Assembly: GCA_001552895.1 (NCBI GenBank)
Contig: KQ959603.1
Location: 1 to 34,948 of the forward strand
Direction: 5' to 3'
DNA length: 34,948 nucleotides
Origin: Tissierellia bacterium KA00581
GTDB lineage: Bacteria; Bacillota; Clostridia; Tissierellales; Peptoniphilaceae
The number at the start of each line of letters is the position of its first letter. Within the stretch, counting starts at the first letter, position 1. The translations under genes were made by a program, and so were the position numbers. The notes under the pieces are model-generated. The model was not told the DNA's origin. It worked only from the letters and a program-made list of their open reading frames with translations, and ran no database searches. Shown piece by piece: positions 12,311 through 19,922 of this stretch.

Positions 12311-12718
12311 ATGAAGTATAAATGCGATTATGAATTAGTTAAGGGTTACAAGGCTGATAGTGGGTTTGATGTTAGGTGTAGTTATGATTTTACGTTAAAG
12401 CCGTTTGAGGTTAAAAATGTTAATACAAGTCTTTTTTTAAAACTTTATAGAAACATGGAAGCACAAGTTAGACCGAAGTCAAGTGTTAGCAGTATGGGAG
12501 TTTTAGTACATTTCGGCACTGTGGATAGTGGCTATAGAGGAGAAGTGCTTGTTACTATGCAAAATTTAAATAATAAAGACGTTACTTTTTCAAAGGGGCA
12601 AAAAATCGCACAGATTGTCTTTTCTAAGAAAAGCTATGTAAATTTACATAGACTTGAAGAGATTGAAGATGATACTGAAAGAGGTAAGGGCGGTTTTGGT
12701 TCAACTGGTAAATTTTAG
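12311..12718 (+). CDS. dut: dUTPase (trimeric type)
   Basis: 135 residues. All five motifs of trimeric dUTPases are visible: ADSGFDVR; RPKSSVSSMGV; GTVDSGYRGEV (with the catalytic Asp-Ser-Gly-Tyr); GQKIAQIVF; and the C-terminal lid ERGKGGFGSTG. It hydrolyses dUTP to dUMP and pyrophosphate, keeping uracil out of phage DNA; such phage enzymes also regulate island repressors in some hosts. Ribosome site GAAAGGGG. First gene after the second promoter/leader repeat. Confidence 0.96.
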   Translation: MKYKCDYELVKGYKADSGFDVRCSYDFTLKPFEVKNVNTSLFLKLYRNMEAQVRPKSSVSSMGVLVHFGTVDSGYRGEVLVTMQNLNNKDVTFSKGQKIAQIVFSKKSYVNLHRLEEIEDDTERGKGGFGSTGKF

Positions 12719-12728
12719 GAGAAAATGA

Positions 12729-13166
12729 ATGAAGAATGCTTTTTTAAAAGATTTTGAAGAAAATTTATATAATTTTTACAATATTGAAAATTCTATTGTA
12801 AACATTGAAGGGGAGCTTGAAAGCTTAAAAACGATTATCGAACCTCATGGATTTAACACTAATAGTTTTAACAATGGTGGTAGTGATTTTAACAGTGCTG
12901 AAATAAAAACACTTAACTACATTTCAAAGGGAATTGTTTTATCTAGCAAACTTAAATATAATAAGTTTTTGTATAGTATGATTGTTAAAGCTTTTGAAAT
13001 TTTAGAAAAAAATGAACAGATTGTTATTGATGAGTTTTATTTTAAAAATAACAATATCACTAAGATTTGTAACACTATCCACTATGAGGAAAGACAAGTT
13101 TACAGAATTAAGAATAAAGCACTATACAAGATGATATGCTTTTGCTATGGTAAAGTATTTTGTTAA
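12729..13166 (+). CDS. ArpU/RinA-like late transcription regulator
   Basis: 145 residues. The N-terminal ~95 residues are helical. The C-terminus (EKNEQIVIDEFYFKNNNITK, followed by ICNTIHYEERQVYRIKNKAL) has the helix-turn-helix pattern of the ArpU/RinA/sigma region 4-like group that activates late operons in Firmicutes phages. It is the last gene before the late promoter, as expected for the activator. AGGAG lies upstream of the ATG. Confidence 0.78.
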   Translation: MKNAFLKDFEENLYNFYNIENSIVNIEGELESLKTIIEPHGFNTNSFNNGGSDFNSAEIKTLNYISKGIVLSSKLKYNKFLYSMIVKAFEILEKNEQIVIDEFYFKNNNITKICNTIHYEERQVYRIKNKALYKMICFCYGKVFC

Positions 13167-13178
13167 GAAAAACTTGAA

Positions 13179-13223
13179 ATGTCAAAAACATGTCAGTTTT
13201 TTTAAGAAATTATGTGTTATAAT
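13179..13223 (+). promoter_or_regulatory. Candidate activator-dependent late promoter
   Basis: An extended -10 (TGTTATAAT, TATAAT at 13218-13223) has no recognisable -35. Instead the direct repeat ATGTCA occurs at 13179-13184 and 13190-13195, exactly 11 bp apart, ending at the -35 position. Phased repeats there suit an activator that contacts polymerase, most simply the ArpU-like protein encoded just upstream. Confidence 0.55.
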
Positions 13224-13240
13224 GTTATTGTGAAAAAAAT

Positions 13241-13273
13241 AAAGGCGATACTTTTTAGTAATTGCCTTTTTTT
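13241..13273 (+). terminator. Rho-independent terminator in the late leader
   Basis: GGCGATACT (13244-13252) pairs with AGTAATTGCC (13257-13266) with one bulge and one G-T pair, followed by seven T's. It lies only ~20 bases after the -10 and directly before the ribosome site of the first late gene. It could end the early operon and also force late transcription to read through. Confidence 0.72.
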
Positions 13274-13285
13274 ATTGGAGGTATT

Positions 13286-14038
13286 ATGGCAAGAGGAGAA
13301 AGCTATGAGGAATTTGTAGAAAAATTTAAGATTAAAAAGACAACTGATGATTGTTATACTCCTAAAAATGTATATGAAATTGTATTAGATTGGGTTAAAA
13401 AAGAATATAAAATTTCTGATGATGTAGAAATTGTAAGACCGTTTTATCCAGGAGGGGATTATAAAAATTTTAATTATCCTAAAAACTGTGTTGTAATTGA
13501 CAACCCACCTTTTAGTATTTCTTTTGAAATAAAAAAATTTTTTTGTGATAGAAAGATTAATTTTTTTCTTTTTCAACCTCATTTAACTTTATTTACTTCT
13601 GAAACAGAGAGCATGAAAGATATTTGCTATATTGTTGCAGGTGTGAAATTAATTTATGAAAATGGTGCTAATGTTAAGACTTCTTTTTGTACTAATTTAG
13701 ATAAGAAATATAAAATAAGACTTGTGCCATATTTTAAAAGTGCTATAGAAACAAAAACTAATAAACGTACAGTGTATGAATATCCTAAAAACGTAATTAC
13801 AAGTGCTTTATTAACTAAGTATATAAATAAAGGTGTTTGTATGGACTTTAAAAAAGATGAGTGTTTTAAAATAGCTAATTTAGATTTTTTAAAAGAGAAA
13901 AGACTAAAGCTTTTTGGCAGTGGTTTTTTAATCTCTTCAAAAAAAGCAGATGAATTAAATAAAAAAAATGTAAGTAAAGATGTAGATTATGTAGTTGAGT
14001 TATCAGATAAAGAAAGGGAGATTATAAAAAGGTTATGA
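13286..14038 (+). CDS. Phage DNA adenine methyltransferase-like protein
   Basis: 250 residues. The N-terminus YEEFVEKFKIKKTTDDCYTP followed by KNVYEIVLDWV, then RPFYPGGDY and DNPPF (residues 72-76) matches a phage protein group annotated as DNA methylases. DNPPF corresponds to the catalytic D/N-P-P-Y/F motif of amino-methyltransferases. The FxGxG cofactor loop is not obvious, so activity is unproven. It may mark phage DNA against host restriction. The start is the ATG after TTGGAGG; an upstream in-frame TTG lies in the terminator stem. It overlaps the portal start (ATGA). Confidence 0.75.
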   Translation: MARGESYEEFVEKFKIKKTTDDCYTPKNVYEIVLDWVKKEYKISDDVEIVRPFYPGGDYKNFNYPKNCVVIDNPPFSISFEIKKFFCDRKINFFLFQPHLTLFTSETESMKDICYIVAGVKLIYENGANVKTSFCTNLDKKYKIRLVPYFKSAIETKTNKRTVYEYPKNVITSALLTKYINKGVCMDFKKDECFKIANLDFLKEKRLKLFGSGFLISSKKADELNKKNVSKDVDYVVELSDKEREIIKRL

Positions 14039-15249
14039 GATTTTTTAATTTTAAAAAGAAAAAGAAAAATGATTATAAAAAATTTTTTAATGAGGAACTT
14101 GATTTAAATAAATTTTTTAGAGATATTGAAGATAATACAAATGAAATGGGAGAAAGTACTTATTTTATTTGTTTAAAAGTTTTATCAGAGGCTTTAGGTA
14201 AGTTACCTTTAAAGGCGTATAAAAGGACTAAAAAAGGCGGTAAAGTTGAGGTTTTAGATAAGAATTTATATGTTTTATCTAAAAGACCAAATAGCTTTAC
14301 GACTGCTAGCTCTTTTTGGGCAAATGTGGAAATGAGGCGTAACCATTATGGTAATGCGTATGTGTATCTTGACTTTAAAAGAGGCAAGGACGGCTATGCT
14401 TTAAATGGTATGTATATTTTAGAAAATGAAAATGTAAAAATTGTTATCGACAATGCTAGAAAATTTACTGATATAAAAAATAAGATTTTTTACAGATATA
14501 AAGATATGCTATTGAATTCTGATGATATTTTGCATTTTAAAACGTCTTTAAGTAATGACGGAGTAACAGGACTTTCAGTTAGAGAGCAACTTGCAAATAT
14601 GCTTTCTACTTCAAGAGAAGCTGAAAATTATCTAAACGGACTTTACAAGGGTGGTTTAACTTCTAAAGGGGCATTAGAATATACTGCAGATTTAAAGGAA
14701 GATGCTATTCAAAAAGCTTTAGATGGACTTAAAAAATATGGTGTTGGTAAAAGTAGAGGTGCTTTTTTACCTATACCACCAGGATTTAATTTAAAGCCGT
14801 TAAATTTAACTTTACAAGATAGTCAATTTTTGGAAAATAAAAAATTTACAAGTATGCAAATTGCTGGGGCTTTTGGAGTTAAGCCGTATTTACTTAATGA
14901 TTATCAAAATTCTAACCTTGGCAGTTGTGAACTTCAATCGTTAAGTTTTTATGTGGATACTTTGTTATTTATATTAAAGCATTATGAAGAAGAAATTGAC
15001 TATAAAATCATTAATAGAATGATTGACAAAGAAACATTTTATCAATTTAACCCGAATGCTATTTTAAGAGTTAGTGCTAAGGAACAAATGGAAATTTTAA
15101 CACAAGGTGTTAATAACGGAGTTTATAAGCCTAATGAAGCAAGAAACTTTTTAAATATGGATAGTACAGAGGGCGGAGATGTTTTAATGTGTAACGGTAA
15201 TTATATACCTATTACAGAAATAGGAAATCAATATAATGAAAATTTATAG
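14035..15249 (+). CDS. Portal protein (HK97 type)
   Basis: 404 residues. Typical HK97-family portal features are the SEALGKLPLKAY stretch near the N-terminus, RPNSFTTASSFWANVEMRRN, the NAYVYLDFKRG strand, LHFKTSLSNDGVTGLSVREQ and a C-terminal LNMDSTEGGD. Twelve copies form the ring at the capsid vertex through which DNA enters. It overlaps the methyltransferase stop by four bases. Normal length for the family. The terminase genes that usually precede it are found far downstream at 30.1 kb. Confidence 0.93.
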   Translation: MRFFNFKKKKKNDYKKFFNEELDLNKFFRDIEDNTNEMGESTYFICLKVLSEALGKLPLKAYKRTKKGGKVEVLDKNLYVLSKRPNSFTTASSFWANVEMRRNHYGNAYVYLDFKRGKDGYALNGMYILENENVKIVIDNARKFTDIKNKIFYRYKDMLLNSDDILHFKTSLSNDGVTGLSVREQLANMLSTSREAENYLNGLYKGGLTSKGALEYTADLKEDAIQKALDGLKKYGVGKSRGAFLPIPPGFNLKPLNLTLQDSQFLENKKFTSMQIAGAFGVKPYLLNDYQNSNLGSCELQSLSFYVDTLLFILKHYEEEIDYKIINRMIDKETFYQFNPNAILRVSAKEQMEILTQGVNNGVYKPNEARNFLNMDSTEGGDVLMCNGNYIPITEIGNQYNENL

Positions 15250-15266
15250 AAAGGAGGTTAGATGTG

Positions 15267-16148
15267 ATGAAAAAGAAATTTATCGTAAAAAACATATCTA
15301 AAATTAATGAAAATGCTATTGCTTTATATGGGGAGGTTGGAGAAGAAAATTCTTTAGATGAGTTAAAAGAAATTTTAAATCTATTTGATAAAGAAGCGTC
15401 TTTAACTCTTTATATAAATTCTTTTGGCGGGGAAGTATCAAATGGTATTAGTATGTATAATACTCTTAAAGAATTTAAAGATTTAACTGTTATTGTACAG
15501 GGTTTTTGCTGTTCTATTGCTACTGTTATTGCTATGGCAAGTAAAAAAATTGTTATGCAAAAAGGGTCACTTTTCATGATACATAAGCCATTGATTTTGA
15601 CTTATGGTAATAGTAATGATTTAGAAAAAGATATTGAAGTTTTAGATAAGATTGAAGAAAGCATTTTAAATATTTATGATGAAAAAGCTTTAATTAGTCG
15701 TAGTGAATTGAAAAGTCTTATGGAAAAAGAAACATTTTTGTTACCAGAAGAAGCAAAGGAAATATTTAGTAACATTGTTTTAGAAGAAGATGAAGACAAG
15801 AAGAAAAAGAAAAAGAAGTCTGAAGATGAAGATGATGATGAAGATGAAGATGATGAAGATGAAGAAGAAAATGAAGATGAAGAAGATACAGATGATAAGA
15901 AAAAAATAAAGAAGAAGAAAAAGAAAAAATCTAAAGATGTAAAGAAAAAGTCTGATAATGAAGATGAAGACAACGAAGATGATGAAGAAGATAAAGACAA
16001 AAAGAAGAAAAAGAAAAAGAAGTCTGATGATGAAGAAGATGAAGAAGACGAAGACGAAGACGAAGACGAAGACGAAGACGATGATGATGATGAAAAGAAA
16101 AAGAAGAAAAAAATAGAAAAAATGCTTTTAGAAATTGATTTAATTTAG
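15267..16148 (+). CDS. ClpP-like head maturation protease with a highly charged tail
   Basis: 293 residues. Residues ~1-165 are the ClpP-type prohead protease: INSFGGEVSNGISMYNTL, nucleophile Ser83 (CCSIATVIAMA) and His106 (MIHKPL). Residues ~170-285 alternate blocks of Asp/Glu and Lys with almost nothing else. The tail is not usual; it could act as a built-in scaffold, since no scaffold gene lies between it and the capsid gene. AGGAGG lies 9 bases before this ATG; a GTG directly before it would also work. Confidence 0.88.
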   Translation: MKKKFIVKNISKINENAIALYGEVGEENSLDELKEILNLFDKEASLTLYINSFGGEVSNGISMYNTLKEFKDLTVIVQGFCCSIATVIAMASKKIVMQKGSLFMIHKPLILTYGNSNDLEKDIEVLDKIEESILNIYDEKALISRSELKSLMEKETFLLPEEAKEIFSNIVLEEDEDKKKKKKKSEDEDDDEDEDDEDEEENEDEEDTDDKKKIKKKKKKKSKDVKKKSDNEDEDNEDDEEDKDKKKKKKKKSDDEEDEEDEDEDEDEDEDDDDDEKKKKKKIEKMLLEIDLI

Positions 16149-16159
16149 GAGGTAAAAAA

Positions 16160-17254
16160 ATGAAATTAAGAGATTTACAAGAATTAATTTTAAGCAAAAA
16201 GAAAGAAGCTAAGGCACTTTTATTAAAAAATGATATAAAGGGTTGTAAGGCTTTAAAAAAAGAAATTGAAAATTTAACAGAAAAGATGAATAATTTACAG
16301 TCTGTTGAAGATGAAGAAAGGGGAAGATTTATGGCAGAAAAGAAACAAACAAACAAAGTTTATGATACTTTTTTTGAAAACTTAAAAAATTCATATAGAG
16401 GTATCTTTACTAATGCAATGAAAGAGTCTGTTGATAGCGACGGAGGGTTTATTGTTCCACGTGATATATCAACAAAAATTGAAACTTTACTTAGAGAAAA
16501 ATATTCTTTAAAAGAACTTGTAAGTAGTGAAAATGTTAAAACTTTTGAAGGGGCAAGAACTTTTGAGGTAAATTCTAAACATGTTCCATTTGATAAAGTT
16601 GAAGAAGAAGCAGTCTTTGGCGATGTTGCTATACCAAAATTTACAAGAGTTAATTATAAATTATCTAAATTTGGTGGAATTTTAAAAACTAGTAAAGAAC
16701 TTTTAGAAGACAGTAGCGAAAATGTAATGTCTTATTTAATGAACTGGCTTACAGATAAAATGGTAGCAACTTATAACGGATTAATTTTGGCAGAAGCTGA
16801 TAGAGTTTTAACTGGTACTACTGGTATAAAAAGTTATGATGATATTAAAACTATTTTAAATACAAAAATAGACCCTGCATTAAAAAATGATTGTGTTATA
16901 TTGACTAATCAAACTGGATATAACTGGTTAGATACTTTAAAAGACAAAAACGACAATTATATCTTAAAACCTCTTATCACAGACCCTAGTGTACAAAGTG
17001 TTGAAGGTAAATTTAGAATTGTGGTATTAAGTGATGATACTTTAGCAGTAAAGGCTAAAAAAGTACCATTTTACATTGGTAATTTTAAAGAATTTATAAG
17101 AGTTTTTGAAAGAGGAGTTTACTCTATGGAAGCTTCAGAAGTTGCTGGAGAACTTTGGAATAAAGACCTTGTAGGTATCAAAACTAGATTTAGATGTGAT
17201 GTAAAGGTTGTTGATGATAAAGCAGTTGTAAAAGGCGAACTAACACAAGCTTAG
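16160..17254 (+). CDS. Major capsid protein (HK97 fold)
   Basis: 364 residues. Residues ~1-60 are a charged coiled coil (LRDLQELILSKKKEAKALLL, KKEIENLTEKMNNL), matching the delta domain that scaffolds prohead assembly and is removed by the protease. The HK97 fold follows: SDGGFIVPRDISTKIETLLR, VNYKLSKFGGILKTSKELLE, the LTNQTGYNWLDTLKD segment and a C-terminal KTRFRCDVKVVDDKA. It forms the icosahedral shell. The gene follows the protease directly with AGGAGG upstream. Confidence 0.95.
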   Translation: MKLRDLQELILSKKKEAKALLLKNDIKGCKALKKEIENLTEKMNNLQSVEDEERGRFMAEKKQTNKVYDTFFENLKNSYRGIFTNAMKESVDSDGGFIVPRDISTKIETLLREKYSLKELVSSENVKTFEGARTFEVNSKHVPFDKVEEEAVFGDVAIPKFTRVNYKLSKFGGILKTSKELLEDSSENVMSYLMNWLTDKMVATYNGLILAEADRVLTGTTGIKSYDDIKTILNTKIDPALKNDCVILTNQTGYNWLDTLKDKNDNYILKPLITDPSVQSVEGKFRIVVLSDDTLAVKAKKVPFYIGNFKEFIRVFERGVYSMEASEVAGELWNKDLVGIKTRFRCDVKVVDDKAVVKGELTQA

Positions 17255-17265
17255 GGTAAAGTCTT

Positions 17266-17589
17266 ATGGATTTAACTGATAAAGATAAAGAAAAACTTGA
17301 ATTTTTACAAGGACTAAATGAGAATGAGTTTATAAGAGAAATGGTAATAAAATGTAAGCAGTATTTAAATATCGACTTTGATGAAGATAATGAACTTATT
17401 ATGAATTTAATAGTTATGAGTGTTGAATATTTGTTAAATGCAGGTGTTAAATTTCAACAATATAGCGTTCTTTATAAACAACTTATTTGTCTTTTAGTTT
17501 TTAATTTTTATGAAAAAAGAGATAATGAAAAAATGAATATTTTTATCTCTAACATGATAAATCAGTTGAGGTACAGTCAAGATGTTTAA
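17266..17589 (+). CDS. Head-tail connector (gp6-like)
   Basis: 107 residues, all helical. Position right after the major capsid gene, size and pattern (ELIMNLIVMSVEYLLNAG, LICLLVFNFYEKRDN) fit the gp6/gp15-like DNA-packaging connector family that sits below the portal ring. The ribosome site is weak (AGGGT), so coupling to the capsid gene is likely. It overlaps the next gene by 8 bases. Confidence 0.8.
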   Translation: MDLTDKDKEKLEFLQGLNENEFIREMVIKCKQYLNIDFDEDNELIMNLIVMSVEYLLNAGVKFQQYSVLYKQLICLLVFNFYEKRDNEKMNIFISNMINQLRYSQDV

Positions 17590-17929
17590 AATACCTATTT
17601 CAAGTTTAAAAGATGTAATAAGTTTTATTAAGCCAAATCTATATCCTGAAAAAAATGAGGACGGTCTTCCGCAAAAAGAAGACCAATGTATATTAGAGAC
17701 ACGTTGTTTTGTTAAATATCTTTATGGTAGTGAAGCGTATACTACTACTGAAACAAAGGTAAAACAAAGAGTCGATTTTTATATAAGAAATAGAAGATTT
17801 TTAAGAGATGAACTAAATAATAGTTGCAAGATTGAATTTAATGGAAGAATTTTTGATATAATCTATATTAATTTTCTAGATGAGTTTATAGAAATTAGAG
17901 GAGAGTTAAATTATGAAATTACAAATTAA
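17582..17929 (+). CDS. Head-tail adaptor/stopper protein
   Basis: 115 residues, beta-rich, with TETKVKQRVDFYIRNRRFLR and GRIFDIIYINFLDEFIEIRG, typical of the SPP1 gp16-like head-closure proteins that plug the portal after packaging. It overlaps both neighbours (8 and 17 bases), as in the standard connector cluster. Confidence 0.8.
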   Translation: MFKIPISSLKDVISFIKPNLYPEKNEDGLPQKEDQCILETRCFVKYLYGSEAYTTTETKVKQRVDFYIRNRRFLRDELNNSCKIEFNGRIFDIIYINFLDEFIEIRGELNYEITN

Positions 17930-18326
17930 TGGACTTAATGATTTAATTTCTGATTTACAAAAAAAAACTAATAAAGGAATTTTACCTAAAATGGATAGTC
18001 TTAAAAAAAGTGCTGATGATTTAGCTGAAAAAATTAAGGGGGTTGCTCCTGTTTGTGATGAACATACAAAACATGGTAGGGAGTTAATAAAAGCGCATAT
18101 TAAGATTGATAATAAGTCTTTAAAGGTTATTGATGTAGGTTTAAAAGATTTAGGGGATTTTGAAGATTATAAAGGTTTGTGGTTTAATCAATATGGTTTT
18201 CATCCTCGTAGAAGTGCAACATATGTAGAGAAGCATAAAATGTGGTTTGATAAGGCTTGTTTGTTATATCAAGATGATGTTTATAAACAGATTTATAATA
18301 TTGTTTTAAAGGATTTAGATTTATGA
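17913..18326 (+). CDS. HK97 gp10-family tail protein
   Basis: 137 residues. The N-terminal helix (LNDLISDLQKKTNKGILPKM), the LAEKIKGVAPVC core and the WFNQYGFHPRRSATYVEKHK segment match the HK97 gp10 family, the neck or tail-terminator region. AGGAG precedes the ATG. It overlaps the next gene at ATGA. Confidence 0.8.
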   Translation: MKLQINGLNDLISDLQKKTNKGILPKMDSLKKSADDLAEKIKGVAPVCDEHTKHGRELIKAHIKIDNKSLKVIDVGLKDLGDFEDYKGLWFNQYGFHPRRSATYVEKHKMWFDKACLLYQDDVYKQIYNIVLKDLDL

Positions 18327-18667
18327 TATTTGAAGATATAAAAAATGATTTTGATTTATTTGAAAAAGAAACAGATATCCCTACAACTTATCTTGTTAAA
18401 AATACAAATTATAGTATAACAGGCTGTTATACTTATATAACAGAAGAAGTAGAAGAAAACGACGATGTAGTCGATTGTGTTAGAGTTAATTTTTTATTAA
18501 ATGTATATGTTAGCTCTAAATTATTAAATAGTTATGATGAAATTTATAAAGCTTTAGAAAAGCTTAAGTTTTATAATATAAAGTTTATTGGTACAGTTAG
18601 AGAAAATATTGAACCTTTATGTTATAATATGGCTTTTTCTTTTTATAAGCTTTATTACAAAGATTAA
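18323..18667 (+). CDS. Tail terminator/completion protein
   Basis: 114 residues. Mixed alpha/beta sequence with DVVDCVRVNFLLNVYVSSKL and a central repeated strand. By position, fourth after the capsid and directly before the tail tube gene, and by size it matches the tail terminator family that caps the tail tube. Direct sequence recognition is weak, so the call leans on gene order. Confidence 0.68.
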   Translation: MIFEDIKNDFDLFEKETDIPTTYLVKNTNYSITGCYTYITEEVEENDDVVDCVRVNFLLNVYVSSKLLNSYDEIYKALEKLKFYNIKFIGTVRENIEPLCYNMAFSFYKLYYKD

Positions 18668-18679
18668 GGAGGTAAATAA

Positions 18680-19273
18680 ATGAAAGGTTTAAAAAGCTCT
18701 ATTAGACGTCCTTATGGGGTAAAAAACGTCCATATAGCATTATTAAAAGAAGAAAATGGAGATGCAACTGTATATGATACTCCAGTTGCTGTTAAGGGGT
18801 GTGAAAATTTCCAACACGTTCCTCAATATGCAGAAAGCTCTGGATATTCTGATAATTTACAAGATACTAGCTTAAAACTTATTAAAAGTTTTGAACTTAG
18901 TGCAACTTTTGGAGAATATTCAACTAATATAGCAAGTCTTATTGCAGGACACGATATCACTTTAGGAGGTAAAATTGTTAAGTCCGATGATATGCAAAAT
19001 GAATTTGCTTTAATGTATGAAGTATCAAATAGTGATGGTACAACAACTTATAAAGTTTTTTATAAAACAAAACTTTCAAGCGATGGTGAAACAAATAATA
19101 CAAAGGGTGAAAATCTTGAATTTTCTAAATTCCCTCTAAAGGGTAAATCTTTACCTTTATCAAATGGTGTTATTTATAGAGAGTTTAATTCATCAGAAGA
19201 TTTAGCTGATGGTGTTATTGATGAATTTTATAAGTCTGTTTTAGCTCCTAACAAGAAGATTTTAAAAGGTTAA
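18680..19273 (+). CDS. Major tail tube protein
   Basis: 197 residues. Pattern of phi13/TP901-1-like major tail proteins: GVKNVHIALLKEENGDATVY near the start, LKLIKSFELSATFGEYSTNI, the MYEVSNSDGTTTYKVFYKTK strand pair and a terminal DEFYKSVLAPNKKILKG. Hexamers stack to form the tail tube around the tape measure. AAGGAGG upstream; a strong terminator hairpin begins at its stop codon. Confidence 0.88.
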   Translation: MKGLKSSIRRPYGVKNVHIALLKEENGDATVYDTPVAVKGCENFQHVPQYAESSGYSDNLQDTSLKLIKSFELSATFGEYSTNIASLIAGHDITLGGKIVKSDDMQNEFALMYEVSNSDGTTTYKVFYKTKLSSDGETNNTKGENLEFSKFPLKGKSLPLSNGVIYREFNSSEDLADGVIDEFYKSVLAPNKKILKG

Positions 19274-19300
19274 AATAAGGGGAATTTTTCCCCTTATTTT
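19273..19300 (+). terminator. Rho-independent terminator after the tail tube gene
   Basis: AAATAAGGGG (19273-19282) and CCCCTTATTT (19290-19299) form a perfect 10-bp stem with a 7-base loop, followed by T's. It should lower expression of the tail chaperone and tape measure relative to capsid and tube, whose products are needed in much larger numbers. Confidence 0.85.
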
Positions 19301-19329
19301 TATATTTATATATTTTGTGGAGGTTTTAT

Positions 19330-19713
19330 ATGAGTGATGTTTCAGATATTAAAATAAGCGTTATTTTTAAGAAAAATGCTTATGTTTTAAATTTAAATAT
19401 GAGAAGTTTTTTAAAGTATGAAGAAATTACAGGACACGGGCTTAGTTTAGATATTTTTAATTTTTATAATGGCAAGATAAAGGAAACTATTGACTTTTTA
19501 AAATGTACTTTACGTTATGACAATAGGTTTTATGCTGATAGTGATGAAGAAATGATTTTAAGTAGTAAAGATTTTGAAAAGATTTGTAAAACTGATAGAG
19601 ATAAGATGCAAATAGTTTTAGCTTTAACTGGGTTTATCCGTTCTATTATTTTGAAAAATTTCTTTGAAGATGAAGAAGATAGTGAAGATAATGAAGATGT
19701 AAAAAAAAAGTAG
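19330..19713 (+). CDS. Tail assembly chaperone, short form (gpG-like)
   Basis: 127 residues. N-terminal beta-rich part (IKISVIFKKNAYVLNLNMRS) and helices (FLKYEEITGHGLSLDIFNFY) match small Gram-positive tail assembly chaperones; the C-terminus is acidic and ends in KKK at the slippery run. The short form coats the tape measure during tail assembly. The ATG at 19330 follows GGAGG. Its position between tail tube and tape measure is diagnostic. Confidence 0.85.
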   Translation: MSDVSDIKISVIFKKNAYVLNLNMRSFLKYEEITGHGLSLDIFNFYNGKIKETIDFLKCTLRYDNRFYADSDEEMILSSKDFEKICKTDRDKMQIVLALTGFIRSIILKNFFEDEEDSEDNEDVKKK

Positions 19714-19922
19714 ATAATGATATAGATATAGATTTTTTATATTATTTTTTTACAGTTGTTTTAAATAAAAGTGATGTAGAGTTTAAATCTTCTAGCTTTA
19801 AAAAGATAGTTAAGCTTATTAAATTACATAGTGAATTTAATAATAAAAGAGATGATAAAGATGATAAAGATGAGGATATAGAAAGCTATTCTCTTGTAGG
19901 TTTGGGAGATGATGATATTTAA
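19330..19922 (+). CDS. Tail assembly chaperone, -1 frameshift product (gpGT-like)
   Basis: About 197 residues, made by a -1 shift near 19710. The sequence A AAA AAG (19704-19710, part of an A9G run) sits directly before the zero-frame stop TAG. In the -1 frame translation continues for 70 residues (VDNDIDIDFLYYFFTVVLNK onward, ending SLVGLGDDDI) to a TAA that overlaps the tape measure start. This matches the conserved G/GT frameshift of long-tailed phages. No ATG or ribosome site exists for the second part alone. Confidence 0.82.
19704..19710 (+). promoter_or_regulatory. Slippery sequence for programmed -1 frameshifting
   Basis: A AAA AAG is a classic -1 slippery heptamer, set immediately before TAG. 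No strong downstream pseudoknot was identified by eye. Confidence 0.8.

Noticed and set aside
15674-16356. Two long leftward reading frames opposite the charged protease tail
   Set aside because: They are the antisense of Asp/Glu/Lys codon repeats, made of Ser/Phe/Leu runs, and lack ribosome sites.
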